Shown here one piece after another: positions 31,388 to 41,960 of a stretch of 64,000 bases of DNA. Position 1 is the stretch's first letter; each line of letters starts with the position of its first letter. The stretch comes from Pyropia yezoensis (taxonomy: Eukaryota; Rhodophyta; Bangiophyceae; Bangiales; Bangiaceae). The position numbers were made by a program, and so were the translations under genes. The stretch lies in contig CM020618.1 in assembly GCA_009829735.1 (NCBI GenBank), forward strand, positions 37,858,894 through 37,922,893, given 5' to 3'. A model generated the notes under the pieces. It saw only the letters and a program-made list of their open reading frames with translations. It was not told where the DNA came from and did not search any database.

Positions 31388-33979
31388 ATGGCGGTCCGGG
31401 TGGTGCCACACAGCAGCTCCAACGTTTCCTCGGTGCCCAGCTCCACTTCCGGCCGGTCCGACATGTCTCGGGACTTTGAGCGGGAGCGCCTGCTGGCCGG
31501 CATGGCGTGTGGCGTGGAGTATGGCTTCCTCACCTCCCTCATGTCCCCCGACCTACACGACTCCCTCACCGAGGTGTCGCTGCTGTCCGTGTCGGACCGG
31601 TTGCTGTTCCAGACGCTCCCTCTGGTCATGTCGGTGCTCGAAAAGATTGGGGAGACATCGGCCAACCGAACCATCTTTGTCAAGCTCGTCGGTGCGCTCC
31701 GGCTGCGGGCGTCGGTCAGCCGGCCCATCAAGCTGCGGCTGATGCTGCTTGTACGGACACCGGGGTATGGCTCCCGCTGGCAGGTGTCGATGGTGTTTCG
31801 CCACGACTGCTACCCACTGGCGCGGACTCAGCTGGAGGAGCGCCTGGAGAGCCTCGCGTCGACGCCGACACTGCGACCAGTCGACGCTCAGTCCAGCGCG
31901 TCGACCGTGTCGGGGGTGGCTTTTCAGCGTGGCTCCTCGGTCGCCACGACGAGTAGCGGGGGCGGCGGGCTCACCACCCAGTCGTCTGTGTCGTCGCTGG
32001 TGTCGGAGCTCGAGTCGTCGCGGACGCGGCTGATGAAGTTTGCGGTGGAGGAGCTGCTACACCCGACAAAGGGCGTGAAGCAGTCGGTGCACAAGCGGCA
32101 CTTGCTCCACGTTCACGACTCGTTCCACGCTTCGGACGTGGTGGACTGGCTGATGGAGCGGCTGGGCCTTGCCAACCGCTCCGACGCGGTCCGGTTTGGG
32201 GAGGCCTTCCGCGCCCAGGGCGTCCTGAGGCGGGTTGGCAAGAACCCTGAGAAGCACTTTAAGGACGATGCCCACCTGTACGTGTCGCAGGTGTCGGTGT
32301 TGGCGTCGGACAAGCAGTATGCGTGCGTTGTCACCAAGGGTGGGGAGAAGATTGCGTGCTGGCGGGAGGCGCCGGTGCCCGCGTCCGAGGCCCCCGTGGT
32401 GGCGGTGCAGATGCGGCTACCGGTTGACATGGTGGACCTCCAGTCGGTCGACTTTTGGGGCACCGACGTGTACCGGGAGGGCGTGGACGTCAAGGGTTTT
32501 TCCTTTGGCTACCGCACCGTCACGCACCCCCTGCTGTGCAACAATGCGTCGGACGTACACGACGCGGGGGTGCACGACTCGGGGGGGCACGCTGCGAGCG
32601 CGGCGGCCAGCCCGTGCCGTGCCGCACAGGCGGCAGCGATGGCCAAGGCAGTGGCATCGGCGAGTGGCAACGCTGCCGGAACGAGCGCCGACCATGGCGC
32701 GCTGCCCGGTTCTCCGGGTGGCAGCGCCGTCACCGCCAAGAGCGTGGCCTTGCCGCTGCCCCAAGGCGGAGGCGCTGTGGCCGCGGCGGTGGCGACGTCC
32801 TCAAAGCCTCCCCCTTCGCCATCGACTGGCTCGGGCGCCGCGGGCGGCACCCGGGTGGCTCATGCGTTTTCGCGCATTCCGTCTATGACCGGCTCGGATT
32901 CTGTGGAGCCCGACGAGGAGTCGAACGGGGTGCTCGTATCGCACGCGGAGGTCGTCAAGGTCTTCTCATCGATTGCGCGGCCCATGATTGTGCAGCTGAG
33001 CAACCCCCATCCAGAGGCGCGGGTGCGGAACATGGGCGTTCCCACCCCCCAGCAGATAGCCGAAGATAAGGACGCTGAGAACCCGGACTTGCCCTCCCAC
33101 GAGGTCGCCTCCCCTGACGTGATCGTCAAGAAGGGGGACAATCTGCTGCAGGACATGAGCATGGAGATCATGTTTCGGTGCTTCAACTCGATCTGGCAGC
33201 GCTCGGAGCGATTCCCCAACCCGGATACCACGCCTTACGCCTACTGCTACGAGGTCATCCCGACAGGCCCCCGGGTGGGCTTCATGGAGGCGGTCACTTC
33301 GCTCGAGTCACTGCGGGACTTTGACTGGGAAAAGTGGGCCACGCGCATCAAGGCGCACCCGGGGGCGGTGGAGAACATGGTGCGGTCAGCGGCGGGTGCC
33401 TACGTGGCCGCGTACGTGCTGGGCGCAGCAGACAGGCACTGGCACAATATCCTGATCAAGGAATGCTCGACAATGTTGCACATTGACTTTGGCTACATCC
33501 TGACCCAGGCCCCACCCATTGACGGCCCCCGCTTCTCCATCTCGCCGGCCATGCAGGCGGGCCTGACGGCAGTGGGCGTGTGGGGCAAGTTTGTCGACTA
33601 CAGCGTCAAGGCTTTCCTCGCCCTCCGTGACTCGGCTCCCGAAGTAGTGCGCACGACGGTGCTGCTCTTCTCTCACGCGGACTTTGAGGAGAATGTCATC
33701 CGTGAGTACATGAAGAGCAAGGTGTCGTTGGCGGTGCATTCGACCGAAGAGGCGGCGGCCAAGAGTATCCAGACCCAGATTGACGCCTCTGCCACCCAGT
33801 GGAAGATGAAGGTCAAGAGCTACACCCACGACAAGGTGGATCCCGCGTTTTACAAGCTCCTCGAGAAGCGCTTCCCGCCAGCGCTTCTCGCGATGAAGAT
33901 TGTGGAGGCCAAAAACCACGCCACGTCCAAGGTCTCGACAGTGGCACATTCATCTAGCGACGGCACCCTGCAAGTGTGA
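31388..33979 (+). CDS. PI3/PI4-kinase-like lipid kinase with internal DEP domain
   Basis: The 863-residue product has a helical N-terminus (about 1-130) of unknown type, a DEP domain (about 214-302) with FHASDVVDWLMERLGL and the typical KHFKDDAHLY end, a Ser/Ala/Gly-rich linker, and a C-terminal PI3/PI4-kinase domain (about 520-800). Kinase landmarks are KKGDNLLQD, where the lysine is the ATP-contact position, the catalytic loop GAADRHWHN and HIDFGYIL with the metal-binding Asp. DEP domains usually contribute to membrane or receptor association, so a membrane-recruited phosphoinositide kinase is plausible. There is no C2, Ras-binding or accessory helical domain of classical class I PI3Ks. The start was set at 31388 because GCCGCCATGG is a strong context; the in-frame ATG at 31373 would add five residues. 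The coding region has no visible intron. Lipid specificity cannot be told. Confidence 0.9.
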   Translation: MAVRVVPHSSSNVSSVPSSTSGRSDMSRDFERERLLAGMACGVEYGFLTSLMSPDLHDSLTEVSLLSVSDRLLFQTLPLVMSVLEKIGETSANRTIFVKLVGALRLRASVSRPIKLRLMLLVRTPGYGSRWQVSMVFRHDCYPLARTQLEERLESLASTPTLRPVDAQSSASTVSGVAFQRGSSVATTSSGGGGLTTQSSVSSLVSELESSRTRLMKFAVEELLHPTKGVKQSVHKRHLLHVHDSFHASDVVDWLMERLGLANRSDAVRFGEAFRAQGVLRRVGKNPEKHFKDDAHLYVSQVSVLASDKQYACVVTKGGEKIACWREAPVPASEAPVVAVQMRLPVDMVDLQSVDFWGTDVYREGVDVKGFSFGYRTVTHPLLCNNASDVHDAGVHDSGGHAASAAASPCRAAQAAAMAKAVASASGNAAGTSADHGALPGSPGGSAVTAKSVALPLPQGGGAVAAAVATSSKPPPSPSTGSGAAGGTRVAHAFSRIPSMTGSDSVEPDEESNGVLVSHAEVVKVFSSIARPMIVQLSNPHPEARVRNMGVPTPQQIAEDKDAENPDLPSHEVASPDVIVKKGDNLLQDMSMEIMFRCFNSIWQRSERFPNPDTTPYAYCYEVIPTGPRVGFMEAVTSLESLRDFDWEKWATRIKAHPGAVENMVRSAAGAYVAAYVLGAADRHWHNILIKECSTMLHIDFGYILTQAPPIDGPRFSISPAMQAGLTAVGVWGKFVDYSVKAFLALRDSAPEVVRTTVLLFSHADFEENVIREYMKSKVSLAVHSTEEAAAKSIQTQIDASATQWKMKVKSYTHDKVDPAFYKLLEKRFPPALLAMKIVEAKNHATSKVSTVAHSSSDGTLQV

Positions 33980-34704
33980 AGTGGAACTGTCTGCACCCAC
34001 CGGGGTGGCTGTCCTCTGCTTATTCCCTTTTTGGCGACTGTGCACTCGCGCTCTCTTCTTGTCATTATTTTCCCGTTTTGCTTGCGCTTACTGGCTCAAG
34101 GTGCTTGTGATGTGAGCGCGGCGGGGTATGCGTGGGTAGCGCTTGGTCCACTGCTGTGGGCATGTACGGACTCTCGTCACGGCGTCCGCTTTTTCCTTTT
34201 ACACCCCACAATACTGGTTGATTGTATTTACCCCGAGACGTGAGTCCATAGGCCCCGGTTTCCACTGCAGGGAGAGGGAGGAGCGCTCGGACCTGCGGAA
34301 TGCCACCACCGGTCAGTTGCACAGACCACACGCAAGCACCAACTGATGCTCAGGGCTCGTCTGGCTGGTCTGGTGCGGTGCGCCTACCGTGTTCTAGAGC
34401 ACTTTCGGTGGTGGGGCCTCTTCCCGGACAACTGAGGCTGACGCCACTTCGTAGAGTTTCAGTGTCGAGCGCGCCCCCTGACGCACGCAGCCCCACTGTG
34501 CCGATCCTTCCAGATAAAAATGTCGGTGTACCGCTCACCGCTCACCGCTTTCTCGCGTCGGCTGCCGGCACGCCGCCAACTGGCAGGTCAGCAGAGCAGC
34601 GGTCAGTGGCACGGTACGCCCCCCCGCACGCGCACCCCTTAGCCGTCAGCAGACTGCGTTCAGTGTCCAGCTCCCTGTTGCCCGTGCTCCCCCCCTCCCA
34701 ACCA
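33980..34704. other. Convergent intergenic region
   Basis: It lies between the 3' ends of the lipid kinase and the minus-strand thioredoxin-fold gene. Composition is more balanced than in the coding regions. No gene, RNA or repeat is recognised. Confidence 0.5.
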
Positions 34705-35400
34705 TTACCCACCCTCCACCCAACCCTCTGCAAAGCCGCGTCCCCACCCTCCCCCGAGGTAGTCCTCAATCGCCTGCGACAGCGCCCCCCCCTCGCGCGC
34801 GCCAAAGTGGTCCACTCTCCGCCCCCCCACAAACAAAATAAAAGTTGGCAGCGTCCGCACGCCAAGCACCGCCCGTGCCTCGGCCACCAGCTCTGGCGGG
34901 GCCCGCCGGCCCACGTCGACGAGCAGCCACGCCACCTCCCCTGGGCCGTACCACCGGCACGCCGACCGGCTGCGGGGGGCGACGAGCGCAGAGGACAGGC
35001 TGCTCCCCCGCGCAGATACCTCCACCACCACCAGCCGCGGCGCAGCCCGCGCTACCGGTGCGCCCGTCGCAGGGCTTGTCGATAATGTCAGGGTGGAGCC
35101 CGCCGCAGGCGCTGGGGGGGTCGTGTACGCGCGCAGCTGCGAGACAGACGTAACGGGGACCGCACAGTCGACGGGGCAGGCGGGGAACTCGGGCCCGGGG
35201 CAGGGTGACGGGGACTCCCCAGTGGACGGGGGGGGGACCGCGGAAGAGCGCGCCTGCGGGACGAAGGGGGGCGGGCAAGGGGGTATTTGCCGAGACACCC
35301 TTCGAAAATGCGGCCGCCATGACGGTGCGCGGGCGACAAGGGCGCTCCCGCAGCGGCAGGGCCTCGTGGGGGGCGGGAAGGACGGTCCCACAAAAGCCAT
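34705..35400 (-). CDS. Plastid-targeted thioredoxin-fold protein lacking the CxxC active site
   Basis: The 231-residue precursor starts MAFVGPSFPPPTRP, a short Phe-containing, Ser/Arg/Pro-rich leader typical of red-algal plastid transit peptides. The C-terminal 130 residues follow thioredoxin: a VTSVSQLRAY segment, beta strand LVVVEV, strand EVAWLLVDVGR, helix PELVAEARAVLGV, cis-proline loop RTLPTFILFVGG and the closing GA...LSQAIEDYL. Where WCGPC should follow the first strand the sequence is SARGSS, with no cysteine pair, so disulfide exchange of the usual kind is not expected; a binding or structural role in the plastid is inferred. The start at 35400 was chosen as the first ATG and because MAFV begins the leader; upstream in-frame codons contain no ATG. 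Stop at 34705. Confidence 0.8.
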   Translation of the reverse strand: MAFVGPSFPPPTRPCRCGSALVARAPSWRPHFRRVSRQIPPCPPPFVPQARSSAVPPPSTGESPSPCPGPEFPACPVDCAVPVTSVSQLRAYTTPPAPAAGSTLTLSTSPATGAPVARAAPRLVVVEVSARGSSLSSALVAPRSRSACRWYGPGEVAWLLVDVGRRAPPELVAEARAVLGVRTLPTFILFVGGRRVDHFGAREGGALSQAIEDYLGGGWGRGFAEGWVEGG

Positions 35401-37748
35401 CGCACTGGCCACAAGAGACGAGCGGCGGCACGCCGGCGATGAAGCACAGATACAGGAAAGGGAGCCGCACCTGGTGTGCCGCGGTTAGGTCGAGTGGGAA
35501 GAAGACCGCCCGCTGCCCGCTTGCTTATGTTGACTCGCTCAAACGTGCGGGTTCGGCGGGCAACAGTGTTGGCCGAGTGAAGATGGCCGCCAAAGTGGAA
35601 GCAGGACCTCGCATGGTCGTGAGTGCTGCGGGGAGTGTGAAACGTGTTACGATGCACAGTCTCCTTTTACTTGAGGAGATGGTACATCAAATTAATGTAC
35701 TTCTCGAGCGAGATTGCCACAGGGAGAATAGCCACCGGGCCAATAGAAGCGAGATTTGCACCCCATGGGACACGATTCGCGCTTGGTGCGGTGCACCTGG
35801 CGTGGCTCACGGCGGCGCCCCAGCGGGCTGCAGTGGGGGCTCCCGCTGAGCCCGTCCCAAGTGTCCCCCCCCAGGCAAGGCGGTGGTGGCGAGGGCCGAG
35901 GTGGTTCATAGCAAACTGGGGACCCCAAAAAAAAGTGGTGTCAAACGCCCGATGGCAGAAAGGGCACGCCGTTCACGACCACCAACCACCGCATCAAGCC
36001 CCCGCCAGTGAACGCCCACCAGCTGCGCCCTGCTGTCCAACTGACCACGGCCGGGAGAACCGGCCGGTCCCTCCCATTGTTTGATACGTTGCTCACATCA
36101 GACAGAGTCTCTGCGTGTCACTTGTGGGAGACGCCCAGGATGCAGGAGGACACCGACAGGACCGCCTGACGCCGCGACAACAGACAGTAGTGGCGCCGCG
36201 TCGGCTGTTTGCATTCCGCCGCCCCGCTCGACGGCGGCACCGGCCACCGCCCACGCCCCCGTGCGCCCCACCTCACGCTCCCCGCCCGTGCCATGACGTG
36301 GCGCCGCCAACAGGAGAGGGGAGAGCGGACTCGCGCCATCGTTGACCAACTCCGCTGTCGCTCATTGGCTACCGCCCCCCGCCATCCGTGCTGCCAGACT
36401 GCGCCACTCGCGGGAACTGTATAACGGTGGCGCGGGCGTGGGCGCGCAACCGTCCTCGTTGCACGCCCCTTGAGGACAGGATGGGGGGTAGCGCTAGCCC
36501 ACGTGCGCGGCCCTTCTCCCCCTCGCTAGGGGCACCTCCCGTGGCGGGGGTTCTGGGAGGGGTGGTGCGCTCACGCCGCCTGCAAGGACCGCCCGACACG
36601 GACACCCCCCCCGACTGCGGGAGCGCTGCCCGCCGTCGAGCGCCCCCCTGTCGACCCGTCGACTTTGTGTCCCAACGCGTGCGCCATCGGCAGTGCCACC
36701 TCGCCACATGCCCACACCCCGCGCGCCGTGCCGTCCCACCTCCGTTGGCTACGTCGCGCCCCGCTCTCCCGCGAGCAAGCGGTGTCGGCCGCTGCTGGTG
36801 TTTGGCACGGCTGCTGTGACGCAGAGGGAGAGGGAGGAATAGGGCGGGCTGGGGGGGCGGGGATTCGGGGGGTTGGGCGACGCAGGAGGGCAGGCGGGAA
36901 AGGGGGGATCGTCGCTACGCCGTCCCGCCATCGCGGCGGCGTCGATCGGCCGCCACGCCTGTCACCTGACCCGTACCAGTGCCTACCTTTGCCCGTGTCC
37001 CGTCTGACGCCGCCCCGCAGGGCGCCCTGGAGAGAGAATTCCTTGCGGCGGCGCCCTCGCAAGGGGCGGGTGTGCCGTACTGTATGCGTGAGGAGGGCGA
37101 ACCCCCCCGCCGTGGCACCCCCACCCCCGTGACAACGGCGGTGGAAGGCGGCAGACCTGGTGGCGGTGGCAGACGCCCGCCGTGGCAGCGGCACGCCCCG
37201 CCGCGCGACGCGTCGGCGCCCGCAGGACGCCGCACGGCGGCAGCGCCGTCCCCGCCTGGCGTGGACGCTGCGGCGGTGGCCGCTGCTGCTGCCGCCACCG
37301 CCGTCACGCTGCCGGGTCGGTGGCACCGCCTCTGGTCGGCGGCGGCCTCCCGGTGGTGGAGCAGGCGCTGGGGCGCGCACGCCGCCGCTGTCACCACCGA
37401 CGCTCCCGCCGCCGGCCAGCGCCTGGCGCTCGGGCCGCCGCCGTCGGCGACGCCGCCGCCACCGCCGCCGCCCGCGCCGGGTGCGCTGCCATCCCGCCCC
37501 GTTCACCCGCCACCGCTGCTGCCGTCGCCGCCGTCGTCTCCGTCGCCGTCGTCTCCGCCGACGCCGCCGCCATCGCCACCGCGGTCGCCACCGCGGAACG
37601 CGCATCCCCACGACGGCGGGCAGCCGGCCGTCAAGGCGGCGGTGCCCCCCCCCCCCCCCCCCCCCCGGCCGCGTCCGGTGCCAATGACCGGCGCCCCCCC
37701 CCACGCAGCGGTGCGGTGGCGGTCCCCCTGAACTCAACTCCCCTCGGC
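35401..37748. other. Intergenic, no gene recognised
   Basis: 35490-35800 has more balanced composition with several short AT-richer words. 36850-37740 is GC-rich with (CCG/CCT)n and a C run (about 37647-37667). A long plus-strand frame joins the next gene upstream to 37182, but its residues are Arg/Pro/Ala low complexity. Confidence 0.4.
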
Positions 37749-39590
37749 ATGCTCTCCCGTCTGCTCCACCCGTTGGCGGCGGCGGCGGGCGGCGCCCCCG
37801 GTGGGGCGGGGGGCGCCGTGTCCACCTCGACCACCTCCACCGCGGCCGCTGCCGCCACCGCCGCCACCGCCGCCGCGTCCGGGGGGGTCTACCGTGGCAC
37901 CCTGACGGTCATGTCGCTGGAGCACGTGCCGATGGAGGCGGCGGCGCTGGTCGTCGAGGCGGCGGTGTCGCCACCACGCGCGTCGGTGGGGCCGTCGGGG
38001 GGGGTCACCGCCGTCGCGACGGTGGCCCGCCACGCAGCCGTTTGGGACAAGACCTTTCCATTGGCAGTGCGGCTGCCGCCGGCTCCACGCGCCAGCCGCC
38101 ACGACCGCCCGCCGGGGAGCAGCGGCGCCGGGAGCGCCTCGCACCCGGTGCTCCGCTTGGCGGTCCGCCGTGCAGGCGGCGCGGCCGGGGGCGGCGGCAA
38201 GCGCGGAAATGGGGGAGGGGGCGGCGCAGCCGCCACCGCAGAGGCAGCCGACCTGGGCGTCGTGGAGCTGGATCTACACGAGCTGGCCCACGGGGGCGGC
38301 GACGCCGCGTCGCTGGCGGCCGCCGGCGCCCCCCCCGCCTCGCCCCCGGGCGTCGCGACCATCAACCGCAAATTCCTCCTGCTCCGCTCGTCGATCAACG
38401 CGACGCTGCGGGTGGCGGTGAGCCTGGCGCCCGCGCCCGCGGCGGCTCGCCGCTGGGGGCGCCGCCCCGCTCGTGAGCCGGCGGTGGCGCTGCCAGCGGC
38501 GCCGAGGTCCGCTGCGGCCGCCGCGGCGTCCCGGCGCAGCCCGGCCGCCTCCCGGGCCGTCGCGTCCACGGGTGGCCCCCTCCCCGCGCTGTGGCTGCCA
38601 CCCACCGCGCACTCTGTGACGGCATGTCCGACGGCCGCCGCGTGCGTTGCGCCACCGCGTGCCCCCGCCCGCTACGTTGGTGGCCACAGACGGGTGCGGT
38701 CGCTAACCCATTCCCCACCCACGCAGGACCCGCTTGTGGAGAAGAGGCGACCGCGCACGCGGGGGACCACGCCCGCCGGCTCGGCCGCCCCGTCGATTGG
38801 CTCGAGCGACACGGACCGCGAGGCGCTGGTCGGTAGTGGCGCCGGCGCCCCCGCTCCGCTGGGCGCGTCGCCGTCTCCCGCGCCGTCGGCTGCGGCGGTA
38901 GCGGCCGCGGCCGCGGCGAGGCGGCGGCGGGCCCGCACCAAGGCGCTGTCGGGCATCGCTGCTGGCGGTAGCGGCGGGTACTCGGCGTTCCTGCCGGCCG
39001 CTGGCCTCGGAGTGACGGGCGTATCCGCGTCGGACCCCGGCCTATCCCCGTCGCATTCCTCGGTCGACGCGCAGTCGCTCGCCTACCTATCCACCACTTC
39101 CTCCTCTTGCGGCAGCGGCGGGGTGGCTGTCGCTGTGGATGGCGCCGATACGCTCTCGGCGGCGCTTGGCCTCGGCCGCGGGGAGGCGGGCATCTTTGAC
39201 GCCGACAGCGCGCGCAGCGGCAGCGGCCGCTGCGACCGCGCCGGCATTGATGGCCACCTGCCTCGGGCGGTGGCCGCGTCGCGCGTCGACGCGGCCGAGA
39301 CGGTGGCGGCGGTGGTGGCAACGGGGGTGGCCAAGGCGGCCGCCCGCCACAGCGCCGGCGGGGTGGGCGAGTGGGAGTGGCTCGCCGCGATGCAGGAGCG
39401 CGTCAGCGACGCGTTTGAGGAGGAGCGGATGGTCATGTCGAGGAGCCCGTACGGGCGGGGCGGCGGTGGCGGCGGCGGCGGCGGCGACGACAGCGGGCGG
39501 CAGACGGGAGGGGATACGGGAGGGAGGGGGGCGGCCGTCCCGCTCAGGGGGGACCGCTGGCCGTTGGTTGTCGCCGATGGCGGCAGCTGA
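37749..39590 (+). CDS. Protein with N-terminal C2-like (NT-C2/EEIG1 type) domain
   Basis: The 613-residue protein begins MLSRLLHPLAAAAGG. Residues about 48-225 match the NT-C2 pattern: strands GTLTVMSLEHVP and ALVVEAAV, a W in AVWDKTFPLAVRL, LRLAVRR, LGVVELDLHELA and the ending FLLLRSSINATLRVAVSL. NT-C2 domains occur in EEIG1/EHBP1 and plant plastid-movement proteins and are thought to bind membranes. The rest is Ser/Ala/Gly-rich with one more ordered helix near the C-terminus (EWEWLAAMQERVSDAFEEER). A good 3' splice signal (CTAAC, then a pyrimidine stretch, then CACGCAG at 38726) lies inside the frame, so an in-frame intron such as 38616-38726 is possible. The start was placed at 37749 where the low-complexity upstream frame gives way to ordered sequence. 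Domain call by pattern; function unknown. Confidence 0.68.
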   Translation: MLSRLLHPLAAAAGGAPGGAGGAVSTSTTSTAAAAATAATAAASGGVYRGTLTVMSLEHVPMEAAALVVEAAVSPPRASVGPSGGVTAVATVARHAAVWDKTFPLAVRLPPAPRASRHDRPPGSSGAGSASHPVLRLAVRRAGGAAGGGGKRGNGGGGGAAATAEAADLGVVELDLHELAHGGGDAASLAAAGAPPASPPGVATINRKFLLLRSSINATLRVAVSLAPAPAAARRWGRRPAREPAVALPAAPRSAAAAAASRRSPAASRAVASTGGPLPALWLPPTAHSVTACPTAAACVAPPRAPARYVGGHRRVRSLTHSPPTQDPLVEKRRPRTRGTTPAGSAAPSIGSSDTDREALVGSGAGAPAPLGASPSPAPSAAAVAAAAAARRRRARTKALSGIAAGGSGGYSAFLPAAGLGVTGVSASDPGLSPSHSSVDAQSLAYLSTTSSSCGSGGVAVAVDGADTLSAALGLGRGEAGIFDADSARSGSGRCDRAGIDGHLPRAVAASRVDAAETVAAVVATGVAKAAARHSAGGVGEWEWLAAMQERVSDAFEEERMVMSRSPYGRGGGGGGGGGDDSGRQTGGDTGGRGAAVPLRGDRWPLVVADGGS

Positions 39591-39928
39591 CTGGCCACGC
39601 CCACGGGGCCAACAGGGTGGATGGACATGAGCGCGCGTGCGCCGAGCTGTCAAAAAAGATGAAAAACCGCAACCGCTGTGTATGTACCTGCTCCACGTCC
39701 AGATATGCGGCGGCCGCGCGATAGCACACCGCCATTGTGCGAATGGCGGCACCAGCGCCCCGCGGTGGCGCCGCCACCGACGCCACCGCCACCGCCTCGA
39801 CGACATCCGCCCGCCGCGACGCCACGGGGCGGGTTCTCCGCCGTCGCCCCCTATGCGAGCACCTTGCCCGTTCGTTGCCCCCACTCCCCCATGCTCCCCC
39901 CCCTTTTTCTCCCCACCTTCCCCCCCCC

Positions 39929-41960
39929 TCACGGCGGCGTGACGTCCAGTCCCTGCGCGGCACCCTCCCCCGTCCAGGTAACCCGAAAGTCTGCTTCGGC
40001 GTCACCGACGACCGTGTAGGAGCGATGGCGGTAGGTCGTCGGGTCGGCGCGCTTCGCCGCCCCTGAGTCATTGTACATGCCCCGGATGACTGGGGGGAAG
40101 GGAGGGACACCTGCCAGATGGGAAACGGGGAGGCGTGGGAGGAGAGAGACACAGAGAGAGAGAGAAAGAGAAAGAGAGAGCCACATAGAAAGATAGATAG
40201 ACGAGAGGGAGAGAGCACCAAGGGCAGACAGACGCAGCGCAGCGAACATACCCGCGTGAGATGAGGTGTGGGCGAGCGGGGGGCGGGCGGTGAGTCAGCT
40301 GTGCGCCCTCGCCAGGTTGAGCGTGCTCACCACGCCCGCCGCCCAGGCGTGCTCGCCACGCCTGCCGCGTCGCGGCCACCCTTAGCGCCACTGTGGCCCA
40401 CACTGACGCACTGACTGCGCACATGGGACACCACGGTGCTCCCCTACCCCGGCCCCAACCCATACCGTGGCTCTCTGTCTCGTCCATGAGCTCCCCCAAG
40501 GGCCGCGGCCACCCCACCCGCCTCCCCCAGCCGTACCCAGTTCATCACACAGCCGGCGCCGGTACTCCCACTGCGCGTCGGCCAGCACGTGGCGGTACCG
40601 CTCGGGCACGCCCAGCCGTCGCCGCGTCGCCGCGTCGTCAGCCTCGGCGGCGGCCATGGCTGCCGCGGACGGGAGCCCCCATCCCCCCCCCTTGCCCCCC
40701 CCCCCCCCCTCCCCCCCCCCCCCCCCCCCTCTCCCGTCGGTGGCCGCACCAGCTGCCCTGTCCACGCGGCGGCGAGCCAGGCGGCCTGATCCTGGAAGAG
40801 CGGCAACGGCACCACCTTGATGGGGAGCCCCACAAACGCTAGCGTCGGCGATGCCACAGCCACCAGCTGCCGGTACAGGCCGTCAACGGTGGCACCGCCG
40901 GCGGGGACGGTGACGCCGCCCTCCCCCGGCGGGAGGAATGGAAAGGTGAACTCATAGCCGGTGCACAGCAGCACGTCGTCAATGGCGGGGAGGGTGGTGC
41001 CGTCAGCGAGGCCCACCCCGCCGTCCGCCCGCAGGGAGGTGAGGGCGGGCACCTCGGTGACGCCACCGCGGCCGCCGCCGCCACCGTTGCCGTTGACGTT
41101 GCCGCCACCACCCCCCTGCCCTGCCGCCCCCACCGCCGCCTTGCACCCCCGGTGGGAGAGGTACACGGCCGCGGCCGTGTCGGCCACGTCCACCGCAATG
41201 TCCACCCCCGAAGCGCCCGCACCGAGCAGCACCACCCGCCGCCCCGCATAGGCGGCAGGGTGCTTGTACTCAAACGAGTGGGTGACCCTGCCGGGGAAGG
41301 TCGCCGCGCCGGGCAGGGACGGCACCCGCGGGCGCGTGTAGTGGCCGGTGCACACCACCACCGCCGCGTAGGTATCAGTGGTGGCGGGGGGAGTGGAGGG
41401 GGCGGCGGTGACGGGGGAGGAAAAGGGGGCGGCGGTGGTGGCGTTAGCGGCGGTGGCTGCCCCTTTGGCCGCCCCTCCCCCCCCCCCCCGTCGTCCCCCA
41501 CGTCCACGGGGCGGGTGGTGACTGCCCACCCCCCCACCACCCCCTGCCCCCCCCTCTGCCGGGGCGTCGCCACCACCCGCTCCACCCTCACCCCATACCG
41601 CACCTCCCCCGGAACACCCACGGCAACGTCTTCCAGGTAGGCCGCCACGTCCCGCCACGGCGGGTAGGCGGCGGTGCCGCGCGCAAACGGCCGCCCCGCG
41701 TACTGCATCACCTGCACGGGCAGGTTGGTGCGGAGGCGGTCGTAGATGGCCGTGGTCGGGCCGCCCGCCCAGGTGCCGCCGGGGACGGGGCGCGCCTCAA
41801 AGATGGAGGGGGCGAGGCCCGCGGCGGCCATGGCCGACGCCGTCGCCAGGCCGGCCGCGCCAGCGCCAATGATGGCCACCCGCGCGCCGGGGGGAAGGAG
41901 GGGGAGGTGGAGGGGGAGGGGGGGGGAGGGGAGGAGGCCTCCAGAGAGAGGGGGGGCCAT
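39929..41960 (-). CDS. Flavin-containing monooxygenase, two exons, frame broken at two poly-C/G runs
   Basis: FMOs use FAD and NADPH to oxygenate soft nucleophiles. Landmarks in order on the minus strand are the FAD site GAGAAG in RVAIIGAGAAGLATA, the E-x-x-PGGTW element, CTGHYTRPRVP, the FMO fingerprint FPGRVTHSFEY (F-x-G-x3-H-x3-Y), the NADPH site GAGASG and CTGYEFTFPFL. The N-terminal part is in one frame; after the C13 run at 41477-41489 the protein continues in a second frame, and after the C runs at 40682-40729 in a third (LGVPERYRHVLADAQWEY). The last exon is complement(39929..40089): donor GTACGG at 40536, acceptor CCCCCCAG at 40090, joining phase 1 exactly to give CDELVIRGMYND. The intron is 447 bp with a strong CT tract. 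Start at 41960 (ATGGCC). The frame breaks are probably homopolymer length errors. Confidence 0.85.
40090..40536 (-). other. FMO intron with long polypyrimidine tract
   Basis: On the minus strand it begins GTACGG and ends CTTCCCCCCAG. A CT-rich tract (plus-strand GA repeats at 40140-40206) precedes the acceptor. A competing acceptor (ATCTGGCAG, about 40112) lies 22 bases upstream, but only the one at 40090 restores the downstream phase. Confidence 0.72.

Noticed and set aside
36571..37737. 388-codon minus-strand frame
   Set aside because: Arg/Pro low complexity with no ordered segment.
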